A stretch of 64,000 nucleotides of DNA from G963674835 sp963674835 (lineage in GTDB: Bacteria > Planctomycetota > Planctomycetia > Pirellulales > Thermoguttaceae), in contig CAXXKC010000001.1 in assembly GCA_963674835.2 (NCBI GenBank), positions 868,001 to 932,000 on the forward strand, written 5' to 3'. Below are positions 35,417 to 44,493 of the stretch, piece after piece. Both the position numbers and the translations under genes were made by a program. The first letter of the stretch is position 1. Every line of letters starts with the position of its first letter. The notes beneath the pieces are model-generated. The model worked only from the letters and a program-made list of their open reading frames with translations, had not been told where the DNA came from and did no database searches.

Positions 35417-36769
35417 TCAGGGCGACGTCGAGCACGTTGCGGGGAGCTGCTTGATGGCAATGCTGCGGAACATCACCGGATCGCGATGTCCGGCGAAGCC
35501 GAAATGCCCGCACGTGCGGTCCTTTCCCGGATGCGGCAGATCGTCTTTGAACTTGGTCACTTTGCTGAGGTCGGTGCTGAGAATCACGGTGCCATTGAGT
35601 TCCACGGTGATGGTCGAACCCTGGATGGTCGCCTGCTCATAGTTCCATTGGCCGACGGGCCGGAGATAGCCGCGCTCGGCGGCGACCATGCCGTAGGCCG
35701 ATCCGGTGAATTGCCGCGGATCGAGTTGGGCGTATTTGGCCGCCGTGTCGTCGAGAATCTGCAGCTCGGTCATGGCGTTGTACGAGGCCTGCCCGTCGCC
35801 CGGATACCGAATCGCCAGGCCGTTGTTGCCGCCGGGGGGCAACTTGAACTCCACCCGCACGATGAAGTCCTTGTACTGATCCTTGGTGTAGAGCACGCCT
35901 CCCTTGTTCGGCCGGCACACGATCGCACCGTCGCGCGCCTCGTAGTTGTCTACGGCGCCCGTCCATCCGGTCAGGTCGTGGCCGTTGAAGATGGGTTGGA
36001 ATCCCTGCTTGGCGTCGTCGCCGCGGAGCAGACGATTGGCCTCTTCGGCCGGAATCTCCCGCACGAAGATGTTGCGCCACCGGATTTCGCCGCCGTGCGT
36101 CTGCAAATGGATCGGCCCTCGCGCCGGCAACGGGAGTTTGCGGTTCCAGTAGTTTTCCATGATCGCGTTGTCGGCGACGAGCTTGTCGTTCAAGTACACG
36201 GTCGTGCGGCTGCCGACCTGTATGATGCGGAAGTGGTTCCACTGGCCGAACGGTTTGTCGGCCAGCACCAGTGGCTGCCTACCGGGGGCCCCGGGGCTGT
36301 TGTTGAACAGTCCTCCCGAGCCCTTGTCGGCGCCGCGGTCCCACTTGCCGCCTTCCTTGGTGTAGTCCCAGATTTGCACTTGCGGCGTCCCTCGCAGATA
36401 GATCCCACTATCGGCCTTGGCGACGGTCTTATAATCGACGAGCAGTTCGATATCGCCGAACTCCTCCTTGGTCGTTGCGTAGGGTCCGTGCCCATCGTTG
36501 ACCAGTTCGCCGTTCTCCGCTCGCCAGTGGGCCAGGAAGTCCTTCTGCTGCTCGGCGATCGCCTTCTCGCGGTCCTTCTCCGCTGCTTTGGACGTCGTGT
36601 GGGGGTTGTTTCCGTACCAGCCACTGAGGTCCTTGCCGTTGAACAGTGCACGGAAGCCCTCGGGCGGCTTCGGCCCGTCGGCCGACGAAACGTTGGCGAC
36701 GCACAGCGAGCCGAGCAGAGCGAAGGTTGCCAAACGGAGGACTGTCCCAGGTCGCCATGAGTATCTCAT
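35417..36769 (-). CDS. Secreted protein with two DUF1080 domains
   Basis: A 450-residue exported protein with a signal peptide (RLATFALLGSLCVANVSSA). It has two tandem DUF1080 jelly-roll domains. The first, about 35-240, opens with EGFRALFNGKDLSGWYG and has DSGIYLRGTPQVQIWD. The second, about 255-445, opens with GFQPIFNGHDLTGWTG and has NNGLAIRYPGDGQ. Each starts with the family motif LFNGKDLSGW or its close variant. Members are putative 3-keto-disaccharide or glucoside hydrolases. The gap to the sulfatase downstream is 176 bp, so cotranscription is plausible. The GH36 gene on the other side is divergent, 411 bp away. Confidence 0.9.
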   Translation of the reverse strand: MRYSWRPGTVLRLATFALLGSLCVANVSSADGPKPPEGFRALFNGKDLSGWYGNNPHTTSKAAEKDREKAIAEQQKDFLAHWRAENGELVNDGHGPYATTKEEFGDIELLVDYKTVAKADSGIYLRGTPQVQIWDYTKEGGKWDRGADKGSGGLFNNSPGAPGRQPLVLADKPFGQWNHFRIIQVGSRTTVYLNDKLVADNAIMENYWNRKLPLPARGPIHLQTHGGEIRWRNIFVREIPAEEANRLLRGDDAKQGFQPIFNGHDLTGWTGAVDNYEARDGAIVCRPNKGGVLYTKDQYKDFIVRVEFKLPPGGNNGLAIRYPGDGQASYNAMTELQILDDTAAKYAQLDPRQFTGSAYGMVAAERGYLRPVGQWNYEQATIQGSTITVELNGTVILSTDLSKVTKFKDDLPHPGKDRTCGHFGFAGHRDPVMFRSIAIKQLPATCSTSP

Positions 36770-37180
36770 CGAGAAAGCCTTTCACAACGTGCACCGTTGC
36801 CGGTACAGGGGGAAACGATAGGGAAGGAATCGTGCGGAAGGGGGCCCCTACGGCGCACCCCCAGGAAGCCTATTGTGGCCTCTGGAAACCCGCGATGCAA
36901 GGTTCCGTTGCCGCCAGAGAGTGGTCCCGTCGGCGACGGACAGTCGCGCGAAAAGGTCACTTTTCGAGACATATCCGGGCTGAAATCGAGAGGACTCTCA
37001 TTTCTCACTCTGGTACCATGGGCGCAGCCTGGAACACGCGGCACTCTGGTCCGGCGCTCTGCATGCCCGTGCTGGGTCCGTTGCGACATGCCTGAGCCTG
37101 AGCGTCCTCGCCAAATTGAACCGTGTTGGCGGCGGTCCTCACGCCCGGTTCCCATAAGCCCCATGACAAGGAGCGATTCG
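36770..37180. other. Divergent intergenic region between DUF1080 and GH36 genes
   Basis: This region must hold promoters for both a minus-strand DUF1080 gene and a plus-strand alpha-galactosidase gene. I find no near-consensus sigma-70 site, no convincing operator and no gene. Frames that cross it are extensions of neighbouring genes with arginine-rich composition. Confidence 0.5.
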
Positions 37181-39289
37181 ATGAAGTATCTGGCGTGGGC
37201 TGGTTTGACGGGACTCCTATTGCTGGTAGCCGCACCCGGAATGCACGCTGACGAGGCAGGCCGTGCGGTACCCAATCGTCGCACAGCATCGCTGGAAACG
37301 GACATTCCCGCCGAAGCACCGAGCGATTCGGTAATGGCCGGCCCCGACGAGATCCGCGAGATGCAGGATTGGGCCACCGACGTCTTCTCGGGCTCGGAAC
37401 ATTCCCCCCGTTTCCTTGGCGCCGGACTGCCTTTTTCGTTTCAGTATGGCGGTGCCGCCGCGCGCGATGCGATGAAGACCTGGACCCGTGCCGATGTGGC
37501 AAAGACGGAGCAGAAATGCGACCGTCGCACGATCACCTGGACCGACGCGGCAACCGGATTGAAGGTGCAGGCGGAGATCACGCTCTGGAAGCGGTATCCC
37601 GCGATCGAGTGGGTACTCTACTTCGAGAACACGGGCAAACAGGACACGCCGATTCTCGAGGACATTCAGCCGCTCGACGTGACCCTGCGGACCACCGATA
37701 CCAAGCAGCCGGCTATACTGCACCAGATCACGGGCGACATTTGCGGCGCCCAGTCATTCGCGCCGTTGGAAACCGCACTGCCGGCAGGTAAGGGCCTCTC
37801 GATGACGCCGGAGGGCGGGCGTCCTTCGAACCATACCTTTCCGTTCTTCAACCTTGAGTATGCAGGCCAGGGTGTGGTGACCGCCATCGGCTGGTCGGGG
37901 CAATGGGCCGCGTCCTTGGACCGCGACGCCAATGGCCCGCTGCGGCTGCGAGCCGGCATGGAGAAGACGCGACTCGTGCTGCATCCCGGCGAACGGATTC
38001 GCAGCCCCAGAATCCTCCTGCTGTCCTGGAAGGGCGATTGGTCGACCGCGCAGCGACGCTTCCGCCGCCTGCTGATGTTCCACTACACACCCAAGCACGA
38101 CGGACGGCCCCTGAAGCAGCCGTTTGCCGCGGAATGGTTCGACCGCTATCGGAAGCGACCGGGCTTTGCCACCGAAGCAGGACAACTCAATGCGGCCAAA
38201 GCCGCTCACGACTTTGGCTGCGACGCGTTTTGGGTCGACGCCCTTTGGTTCGAGGATGATTTCCCCCGCGGCGTCGGCAACTGGTATCCGAAGCCCAAGG
38301 ACTTTCCCAACGGACTGCGGCCGATCTCCGACGCCTGCCATCGGATGGGCATGAAGTTCGTCCTGTGGTTCGAGCCGGAACGGGTTGCAAAGGGCACCCT
38401 GATCGCCCGCGAGCATCCCGAATTCGTGATCGGCGGCTCCGAAGGCGGGCTGTTCAAGCTCAAAGATCCGGCGGCGCGGCGCTGGCTGACCGATCTGCTG
38501 TCGCAGCGGATCACCGAGTACGGCGTCGACATCTACCGCAATGACTTCAACATCGACCCGCTTGCTTTCTGGCGCCGGTGCGATGCGCCCGACCGGCAGG
38601 GCATGACCGAAATCCGTTATGTCGAAGGGCTCTACGCCATGTGGGACGAGCTCGTCGCCCGGCATCCCGGGCTCTGGATCGACAACTGCGCCAGCGGCGG
38701 ACGTCGCATCGACCTGGAGACCTGCATGCGAGCGCTGCCCCTGTCGCGAAGCGATACGGTGTGCGCAGCCGGCCACGCCGATTGGGACCAGGCGCAGACA
38801 CAAGGGCTGAGCCTGTACCTGCCGCTGTTCGGTTCGTTCCCCTGGTCGGCCGATGCCTATGTGATGCGCAGTGGCACCACCGCTGGCACCTGCTGCCAGT
38901 TCGGCTTCCTCGACGAGGGTTTTTCCATGGAAGAAGCCAAGGCGGCGTTGGCGGAGTCGAAGGCGAACCAGAAGTATTGGTACGGCGACTTCTATCCGTT
39001 GACGCCTGCCACGACCGCAACCGACGCTTGGGCTGCGTATCAGTTCCATCGTTCCGATTTGAACGCCGGGCTGGTCCTGGTATTCCGACGCGGTGACTGC
39101 CCCAGTCCGACCATTTCGGTTGCCCTGCGCGGCATCGATCCTGCATCGGCCTACGTGGTCGAGTCGATCGACGAGTCGCGACATGCCCAGCGCGAGACGC
39201 TCTCGGGCAAACAACTCGGCGACGCCCGCGAGTTGCGTTTGGACAAGAAGCAAACGAGCTTGCTCATACGATACTGGAAGTCTCTTTAG
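37181..39289 (+). CDS. Secreted GH36-type alpha-galactosidase
   Basis: A 702-residue exported glycoside hydrolase, expected to release alpha-galactose from oligosaccharides. It begins with a signal peptide (MKYLAWAGLTGLLLLVAAPG). An N-terminal beta-sandwich (about 60-320) leads into the TIM barrel with FGCDAFWVDALWF and MGMKFVLWFEPERVA. The expected nucleophile is Asp455 in YRNDFN and the acid/base is Asp525 in LSRSDT; WIDNCASGGRRID lies between them. The ATG at 37181 has AAGGAG seven bases upstream; an in-frame ATG at 37163 is an alternative. An AraC regulator gene follows in the same direction and may control it. Confidence 0.92.
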   Translation: MKYLAWAGLTGLLLLVAAPGMHADEAGRAVPNRRTASLETDIPAEAPSDSVMAGPDEIREMQDWATDVFSGSEHSPRFLGAGLPFSFQYGGAAARDAMKTWTRADVAKTEQKCDRRTITWTDAATGLKVQAEITLWKRYPAIEWVLYFENTGKQDTPILEDIQPLDVTLRTTDTKQPAILHQITGDICGAQSFAPLETALPAGKGLSMTPEGGRPSNHTFPFFNLEYAGQGVVTAIGWSGQWAASLDRDANGPLRLRAGMEKTRLVLHPGERIRSPRILLLSWKGDWSTAQRRFRRLLMFHYTPKHDGRPLKQPFAAEWFDRYRKRPGFATEAGQLNAAKAAHDFGCDAFWVDALWFEDDFPRGVGNWYPKPKDFPNGLRPISDACHRMGMKFVLWFEPERVAKGTLIAREHPEFVIGGSEGGLFKLKDPAARRWLTDLLSQRITEYGVDIYRNDFNIDPLAFWRRCDAPDRQGMTEIRYVEGLYAMWDELVARHPGLWIDNCASGGRRIDLETCMRALPLSRSDTVCAAGHADWDQAQTQGLSLYLPLFGSFPWSADAYVMRSGTTAGTCCQFGFLDEGFSMEEAKAALAESKANQKYWYGDFYPLTPATTATDAWAAYQFHRSDLNAGLVLVFRRGDCPSPTISVALRGIDPASAYVVESIDESRHAQRETLSGKQLGDARELRLDKKQTSLLIRYWKSL

Positions 39290-39290
39290 T

Positions 39291-39333
39291 CCGGTGCCGC
39301 TCGCGCTCACCGGCATCCGGGGCAAGCTTGCCC
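39291..39333. other. Hairpin and palindrome after GH36 gene
   Basis: CCGGTG and CACCGG form a 6-bp stem around an 11-base loop (39291-39313), and GGGCAAGCTTGCCC (39320-39333) is a perfect 14-bp palindrome. Both are in the 217-bp gap after the GH36 gene. No T-run follows. They could be an mRNA end structure or a binding site of the AraC-type regulator encoded next. Confidence 0.3.
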
Positions 39334-39506
39334 TGGGAGGACCGAAGAACGATAATCCCCTCATGAGACTCAGCCAGGCATTGCCAGCCCCAACATCTCG
39401 CGCCGGTTGGAGCAAGTTTGGCGGCCATCTCGCGTTCACAGAAGCTGCAGGTTACTGCGCCGTCGCGTCCAGGGCCGTCGCCGACGGACGGAAAGGGTGA
39501 TGCGCC

Positions 39507-40403
39507 ATGTCGGCCAAGCGCAAGGCATCTCGGCACACCGGCGGCAAGCGCCGCGTGCTTCCAGCCGAGTTGGATTACCTGCGTGAAGGCTTCGTCGGGC
39601 GGGGCGAGGCCAAGGTGCCCTTCCGCCGTCTGCACTTCCACGACGACATCGAGGTAAGCGTCAACGAGCACCATCCCGTGGTCGCCATGTTCGGTGCCCG
39701 GCGGATCACGCTGCCGCCGAATCACCTCGTCGTGTTTTGGGCCACGCAGCCGCACGGACCGATCGAGACAACTCCCGGCGGGTGGGCCTATGGGATCCAT
39801 CTTCCCTTGCCCTGGGTGCTTCAGTGGAGACTACCGCCGCAACTGATGCGCCGTCTGCTGGCAGGCGAGGTCCTGATCGACCCGCCCGGTCGCCGCCCTG
39901 CCGCCGATTTGGAGCTAATCAAGAACTGGGTCCGGCTGCTGGAGGACGACTCCAAAGCGCTGCGATCGGTCGTGCTGTTGGAGGCCGAAGCCCGACTGCG
40001 CCGCTTGGCGGTCGATCTAGGTCGGCGCAGACAGCCGGCGGCCGACGCGACAGCACGTCGCCTGTCGCGCGGAACGCTTGGCCGTTTTGAGCGGATGGCG
40101 ACACTCGTGGCCACCCATTACCGCGAGCCGCTGACGATCGCCGACATTGCCCAGAGCGTACGCGTCGCTCCGGCCTACGCCATGCGTGTGTTTCGGCAGT
40201 ACAGCGGCATGACGCTCCACGAGTTTCTCATGCATCATCGTGTGGGCCACGCGCAGCGGCTCTTGGCCACGACCGACGACCCGATCGACCGGATCGCAGC
40301 GGAAAGCGGATTCGGCTCTCCGGCCCGATTCTACGCCGGCTTTCGCAAGCTGGTGGGCCAGTCGCCCTCGGCCTATCGCCGGTCCTTGGTCGAGAACGGT
40401 TAA
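39507..40403 (+). CDS. AraC-family transcriptional regulator
   Basis: A 298-residue regulator. The N-terminal 120 residues form a cupin-like sensing domain (LHFHDDIEVSVNEHHPVV and NHLVVFWATQPHGPI). The C-terminal 100 residues are the double helix-turn-helix of AraC (EPLTIADIAQSVRVAPAYAM, and DPIDRIAAESGFGSPARFYA ending GQSPSAYRR). Such proteins usually activate sugar-use genes when the ligand binds. The neighbouring alpha-galactosidase gene is the most likely target, by position only. Confidence 0.92.
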   Translation: MSAKRKASRHTGGKRRVLPAELDYLREGFVGRGEAKVPFRRLHFHDDIEVSVNEHHPVVAMFGARRITLPPNHLVVFWATQPHGPIETTPGGWAYGIHLPLPWVLQWRLPPQLMRRLLAGEVLIDPPGRRPAADLELIKNWVRLLEDDSKALRSVVLLEAEARLRRLAVDLGRRRQPAADATARRLSRGTLGRFERMATLVATHYREPLTIADIAQSVRVAPAYAMRVFRQYSGMTLHEFLMHHRVGHAQRLLATTDDPIDRIAAESGFGSPARFYAGFRKLVGQSPSAYRRSLVENG

Positions 40404-40426
40404 TCGGCGTTCGGCAGGGCGACAAG

Positions 40427-40455
40427 TTGCAAAGGGCCGATCGAGCGGGCATACT
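40427..40455 (+). promoter_or_regulatory. Promoter of the MBL-fold gene
   Basis: TTGCAA (40427-40432), 17 bp and CATACT (40450-40455) form a good sigma-70-like promoter 78 bp before the start codon. It separates transcription of this gene from the AraC gene. Confidence 0.5.
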
Positions 40456-40533
40456 GTACGCCGTGGATCTGGCCGTCGCCGCCCGGCGAGCCAGTCGCTC
40501 GTATCCTAGGGTCTGCACTATGGAGGAGGCGCT

Positions 40534-41544
40534 ATGAAAGCCCTGTTTGGTTTCGTCGTTATGTTGTTCGTGGTTTCTGCGGCCAGGGCCGCCGACACAT
40601 TGGACATCTATGTCGTCGACACCGAGGGAGGCAAAGCGGTCATCCTGCAGACGCCGGACGGCGAGTCGATGTTGATCGACGCCGGCTACCCTCGCGACGA
40701 CAACCGCGACACGAAGCGGGTCGTCGAGGCGGCCAAGGCCCTTGGGATCAAGCAGTTCGATTACATCCTGGCGACGCACTACGACGCCGATCACAGCGGC
40801 AACGTTCCGCAGGTCGACGCTATCATCCCAGGCAAGGTCTTCATCGATCACGGCGACCCCATCCCCACGCTCAGCCCGGAAAGCAAAACGGCCAACTACG
40901 ACCCGTACGTCAAGGCGATTGGCAAGCGCAAGCGAATGTCGGTCAAGCCCGGGGACGTGATTCGGATGGATGGACTTCGCATGACGGTGGTTACGGCCGG
41001 TGGGAAAGCGCTCTCGCGCCCGTTGGCCGGGGCCGGTCAGCCCAACCCCTTGACTCCCGACTCCCGCCCCACTTACCACGACCGCGCCGACAACGCCGGT
41101 TCCGTCGGACTGCTGTTCGAGTTCGGCAAGTTCCGCATGCTCGATCTGGCCGACCTGCTTTCGCCGGTCGAGTACGACCTGGTATGTCCCGAGAATCGGG
41201 TCGGCACGGTCGACCTGTTCATGGTCAGCCACCACGGCTTCAAAGTGTCGAACTCGGAGTTCCTCGTGCATGCCGTGCGTCCCAAGGCGGCCATCATGAA
41301 CAACGGCGTCAACAAGGGCGGTCAGCCGGAGGTGTTCGACATTCTGAAGACGTCGCCCGGCATGCAGGATCTGTGGCAGTTGCACTCCTCTCCCACGGCA
41401 GGCGAGAAGAATGCCCCGGCCGACTTCATCGCCAACCCGGAAGACCCGTGCGAGGCCAAGGCGATCAAGGTCGTCGCGCAGCGCAACGGAATGTTCATTA
41501 TCACGAACACGCGAAACGGCTTCTCGAAGACATATCGACCGTGA
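40534..41544 (+). CDS. Secreted metallo-beta-lactamase-fold hydrolase
   Basis: A 336-residue exported protein with signal peptide MKALFGFVVMLFVVSAARA. The MBL fold is evident. DIYVVDTEGGKAVILQTPDG opens it, LIDAGYP gives the first acidic residue, and THYDADHSGN is the HxDxDH metal motif. VSHHG supplies a later histidine. The order and spacing resemble the ComEC/Rec2-type subgroup, without a DNA-uptake membrane part. Whether the substrate is nucleic acid, phosphodiester or another ester is unknown. The Shine-Dalgarno sequence GGAGGAGG precedes the ATG. It converges on the coxD gene with 59 bp between. Confidence 0.87.
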   Translation: MKALFGFVVMLFVVSAARAADTLDIYVVDTEGGKAVILQTPDGESMLIDAGYPRDDNRDTKRVVEAAKALGIKQFDYILATHYDADHSGNVPQVDAIIPGKVFIDHGDPIPTLSPESKTANYDPYVKAIGKRKRMSVKPGDVIRMDGLRMTVVTAGGKALSRPLAGAGQPNPLTPDSRPTYHDRADNAGSVGLLFEFGKFRMLDLADLLSPVEYDLVCPENRVGTVDLFMVSHHGFKVSNSEFLVHAVRPKAAIMNNGVNKGGQPEVFDILKTSPGMQDLWQLHSSPTAGEKNAPADFIANPEDPCEAKAIKVVAQRNGMFIITNTRNGFSKTYRP

Positions 41545-41603
41545 CAGACTGCGGAAAAGGCTCGCACTCCTGCTATCCCTGACGTCGTGGGACGGCGCCG
41601 TGG

Positions 41604-41969
41604 TCAGGGCGCGGGGTTCGCCTGGCGGAAGCTCTCGATCGCCGGCTGATACTCGATCGTATCCAACAGCGTTGCACCCAGGAAGATTCCCAAGAACAAC
41701 AGAGCCGTGACGAGGATCAGGGCGTAGAACGGGTTGTCGTAGCGCACGTGCATGAAGAAGAGCACCACCAGCGATGCCTTGATCGTGGCAATGCCGATGG
41801 CCACCAGCAGGCTGAAGCGGTCGAGATCAACGTACGATACGGCCACCGTAATCACGGTGAGCACCAGCAGCGCCGCCAGTACGCCCGCCAGCGTTCGCAG
41901 CGGGACTATATGGGCGATCGCCTCGGCATCGTGAGCGGCACGTTCGTTTGCAGTGGCGGCATCGGTCAT
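41604..41969 (-). CDS. Cytochrome c oxidase subunit IV
   Basis: A 121-residue protein with three transmembrane helices: about 25-45 (GVLAALLVLTVITVAVSYVD), 52-73 (SLLVAIGIATIKASLVVLFF) and 82-105 (ALILVTALLFLGIFLGATLL). KASLVVLFFMHVRYD is typical of the prokaryotic COX4 family. It has no cofactor and helps assemble or stabilise the oxidase. It is the last gene of the respiratory operon, 19 bp after the coxC stop. Confidence 0.85.
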   Translation of the reverse strand: MTDAATANERAAHDAEAIAHIVPLRTLAGVLAALLVLTVITVAVSYVDLDRFSLLVAIGIATIKASLVVLFFMHVRYDNPFYALILVTALLFLGIFLGATLLDTIEYQPAIESFRQANPAP

Positions 41970-41988
41970 GGCAAGGTTTCGGATCCGC

Positions 41989-42738
41989 TCAGCGGATCAA
42001 GTAGAGGAGCGGGAATAGGTAGATCCAGATGAGGTCGACCAAGTGCCAGTAGAGCCCGACGTAGTCGACCGGCCCGAAATAGGTGCTGTTGAACTGTCCT
42101 TTGGCGGCGCGGACCAACAACCACGCGATCGCGCTCATGCCCACTAGCACGTGCACTCCGTGGATTCCGGTGAGCACGAAATAGATGCTGAAAAAGACGC
42201 CGGCGTAGCGGGGGCCCTGGTCGCCGGCCTCGGTACCGGGATGTGGCTCGGCGGAAACCGGCTGCATCCGCTGGGCCTCGGCATCGGGATCGTAACGGCT
42301 CGCCCAGAGCAGCCCCTCCTGCCACTTCTGCCGGTACTCGACGTACTTGATTCCCAAAAAGCCGCAGGCGCATACGATCGTCAGAGCCAACATGAGAATC
42401 AATCGCCGGCGTTGGCCTAGCTGCGCACAGCGGACTGCCCAGGCCATCGTGAAGCTGCTAATGAGCAAGATGCACGTGTTCGTGGCGCCCAAGGTCTTGT
42501 CGAGGAAGCGATGGGCGTAGATGAAGATCTCCGGATGGTTGGCCCGATAGACGGCATAGGCGCAGAACAGCCCGGAGAACAGCAGGATCTCCGTAAGCAG
42601 GAAGATCCACATACCGAGCTTGCCGGCATCGTACTGCTGCTTGTAGCTCTCGTAGTGGTGAGCTACGAAGTCGGCATGCTCCGCTTCGCCGTGGGGCTTA
42701 GGAGCGGAACCGCCTGCCGACGCGTCCGCATTTGCCAT
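41989..42738 (-). CDS. ctaE: Cytochrome c oxidase subunit III
   Basis: A 249-residue inner-membrane protein with five expected helices. Family patterns are KLGMWIFLLTEILLFSGLF near the N-terminus, NTCILLISSFTMAW, FLGIKYVEY and the final VDYVGLYWHLVDLIWIYLFP. The sequence GIHGVHVLVGM is the conserved heme-copper subunit III loop. The ATG at 42738 has GGAGG nearby upstream. Longer frames that extend to 44025 run across the subunit I gene in another frame and are not real. Gene order is coxB-coxA-coxC-coxD. Confidence 0.9.
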   Translation of the reverse strand: MANADASAGGSAPKPHGEAEHADFVAHHYESYKQQYDAGKLGMWIFLLTEILLFSGLFCAYAVYRANHPEIFIYAHRFLDKTLGATNTCILLISSFTMAWAVRCAQLGQRRRLILMLALTIVCACGFLGIKYVEYRQKWQEGLLWASRYDPDAEAQRMQPVSAEPHPGTEAGDQGPRYAGVFFSIYFVLTGIHGVHVLVGMSAIAWLLVRAAKGQFNSTYFGPVDYVGLYWHLVDLIWIYLFPLLYLIR

Positions 42739-42791
42739 AGACGACCTCCGGTGATTGGAAGACTGGCAAGTCTCCGAAAAAACCTCGTTGC

Positions 42792-44471
42792 TCACTCCCG
42801 GCGCACGTAGCCGTCGATACTCGGATCGTACTGGAACTGGCGCACGGCGTAGGGATCGCCGGCCGCCGGCTGGGTGGGAAAGTTGTCGAATGGCGGCGGC
42901 GAGCTGCACTGCCATTCCAACGTCGCCCCACCCCACGGGTTCGCCGGCGCGCGGCGCCCGTTGAACAGCGAGGCGATCAGGTAAACCGTCACGAGGATCA
43001 ACGCCGCGCCCAACAGGTAAGCACCCAGCGTCGACAGGACGTTGTAGCTCCAGAACTCCGGATGCTCGGCCAACAGGTCCTTGTAATCGTAGTACCGCCG
43101 CGGCATTCCCTGGCTGCCCAGGGCGAACTGCGGGAAGAAAGTCAGATTGAACCCGCCGAACACCAGCAGCGCGCCGATCCGCCCCCACCGCTCGCTGTAC
43201 ATACGCCCGGTGATCTTGGGCCACCAGTAGTGCAGTCCGGCCAGGAAGGCGGTGAGCGTTCCGCCGACCATCACGTAATGGAAATGAGCGACGACGAAAT
43301 ACGTGCCGTGCAAGTGAACGTCGACCGACAGGGCCCCGAGGAACAAGCCGGTGAGACCGCCGATGCCGAACAGGAAGATGAACGTCAGCGCATACAGCAT
43401 GGGAGTCAGCAGGGCAATCGACCCCTTGTACATGGTGGCCAGCCAATTGAATACCTTGATCGCCGAAGGGATCGAGACGCTGAACGTCAGGGCGCTGAAG
43501 ATCACCGCCGAAAGCTGCGACTGGCCGCTGACGAACATATGATGTCCCCAGACCAGGAATCCCAGCAGAGCGATCGCCAGGCTGCTGACGGCGATGAAGC
43601 TGTAGCCGAAGATGTGCTTGCGGCTGAAGACCGAAACCACCTCGCTGATCACCCCCATGGCCGGCAGGATCATGATATAGACGGCCGGATGCGAATAGAA
43701 CCAGAAGAAGTGCTCGAACAGCACTGGGTCGCCGCCCAGCTTTGGATCGAAAATGCCCAGCCCCAACAGCCGTTCGACGGCAATCAGAAAGAGCGTGATA
43801 CCCAGCACGGGCGTGGCCAAGACCTGAATGACGGCCGTCGCGTAGATCGACCAGAGGAACAGGGGCATGCGAAACCAGGTCATCCCCCGCGGGCGCAGCA
43901 TATGGATCGTGGCGATGAAGTTGATGCCGGTGAAGATCGAGCTGAACCCCAGAATGAACGCCCCGATCGCGGCCAGAACCACGCGGGTATCGGTGGTGGT
44001 ACTGTACGGCGCGTAGAACGTCCAACCGGTATCGAGCCCGCCGAATACGAGCACGAGAATGAAGAAGATAGCGCCGATCACCCAGAGATAGTAACTGGCC
44101 AAGTTCAGCCGCGGGAAGGCGACGTCCTTGGCGCCCAGCATGATCGGCAACACGAAGTTGCCCAGCGCCACGGGAATGCCGGGAATGATGAACAGAAAGA
44201 TCATGATCGCTCCGTGGAGCGTGAAGAACTGGTTGTAGAGATCGCTACCCATGATCGTGCGGCCCGGGCCGATCAGTTCGGTGCGCACCAGTTCAGCAAA
44301 GATCCCGCCCAGCATGAAGGCGGCCGTGATCGATATCAGGTACATGACGCCGATCCGCTTGTGGTCCAGCGTCAGCGCCCAGGAGAGGAAGCCGCGGGTG
44401 TGGGTGAGGTAGTTGTCCTGCGGCACAGGTGCCGGCTCCACCGGATGCGCGGCCGACTGGATGTCTGCCAT
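42792..44471 (-). CDS. ctaD: Cytochrome c oxidase subunit I, A2-type heme-copper oxidase
   Basis: A 559-residue protein with twelve expected helices that carries heme a and the heme a3-CuB centre. Heme a ligand His86 lies in FTLHGAIM. The CuB site begins with His261 cross-linked to Tyr265 in YSHPAVY (259-265), and His310-His311 in GHHMFVSG. The YS motif in place of the Glu of GHPEVY marks subfamily A2, as in Rhodothermus caa3. LHGTYFVVAHFHYVM carries the heme a3 and second heme a histidines. Oxygen reduction here is coupled to proton pumping. The gene follows coxB by 22 bp. Confidence 0.95.
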   Translation of the reverse strand: MADIQSAAHPVEPAPVPQDNYLTHTRGFLSWALTLDHKRIGVMYLISITAAFMLGGIFAELVRTELIGPGRTIMGSDLYNQFFTLHGAIMIFLFIIPGIPVALGNFVLPIMLGAKDVAFPRLNLASYYLWVIGAIFFILVLVFGGLDTGWTFYAPYSTTTDTRVVLAAIGAFILGFSSIFTGINFIATIHMLRPRGMTWFRMPLFLWSIYATAVIQVLATPVLGITLFLIAVERLLGLGIFDPKLGGDPVLFEHFFWFYSHPAVYIMILPAMGVISEVVSVFSRKHIFGYSFIAVSSLAIALLGFLVWGHHMFVSGQSQLSAVIFSALTFSVSIPSAIKVFNWLATMYKGSIALLTPMLYALTFIFLFGIGGLTGLFLGALSVDVHLHGTYFVVAHFHYVMVGGTLTAFLAGLHYWWPKITGRMYSERWGRIGALLVFGGFNLTFFPQFALGSQGMPRRYYDYKDLLAEHPEFWSYNVLSTLGAYLLGAALILVTVYLIASLFNGRRAPANPWGGATLEWQCSSPPPFDNFPTQPAAGDPYAVRQFQYDPSIDGYVRRE

Positions 44472-44493
44472 GGGGATCGCCTATGGGAAATCG

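Noticed and set aside
41989..44025. Subunit III with an extra 430-residue N-terminus
   Set aside because: The extension crosses the coxA gene in another frame; the ATG at 42738 with an SD site is the real start.
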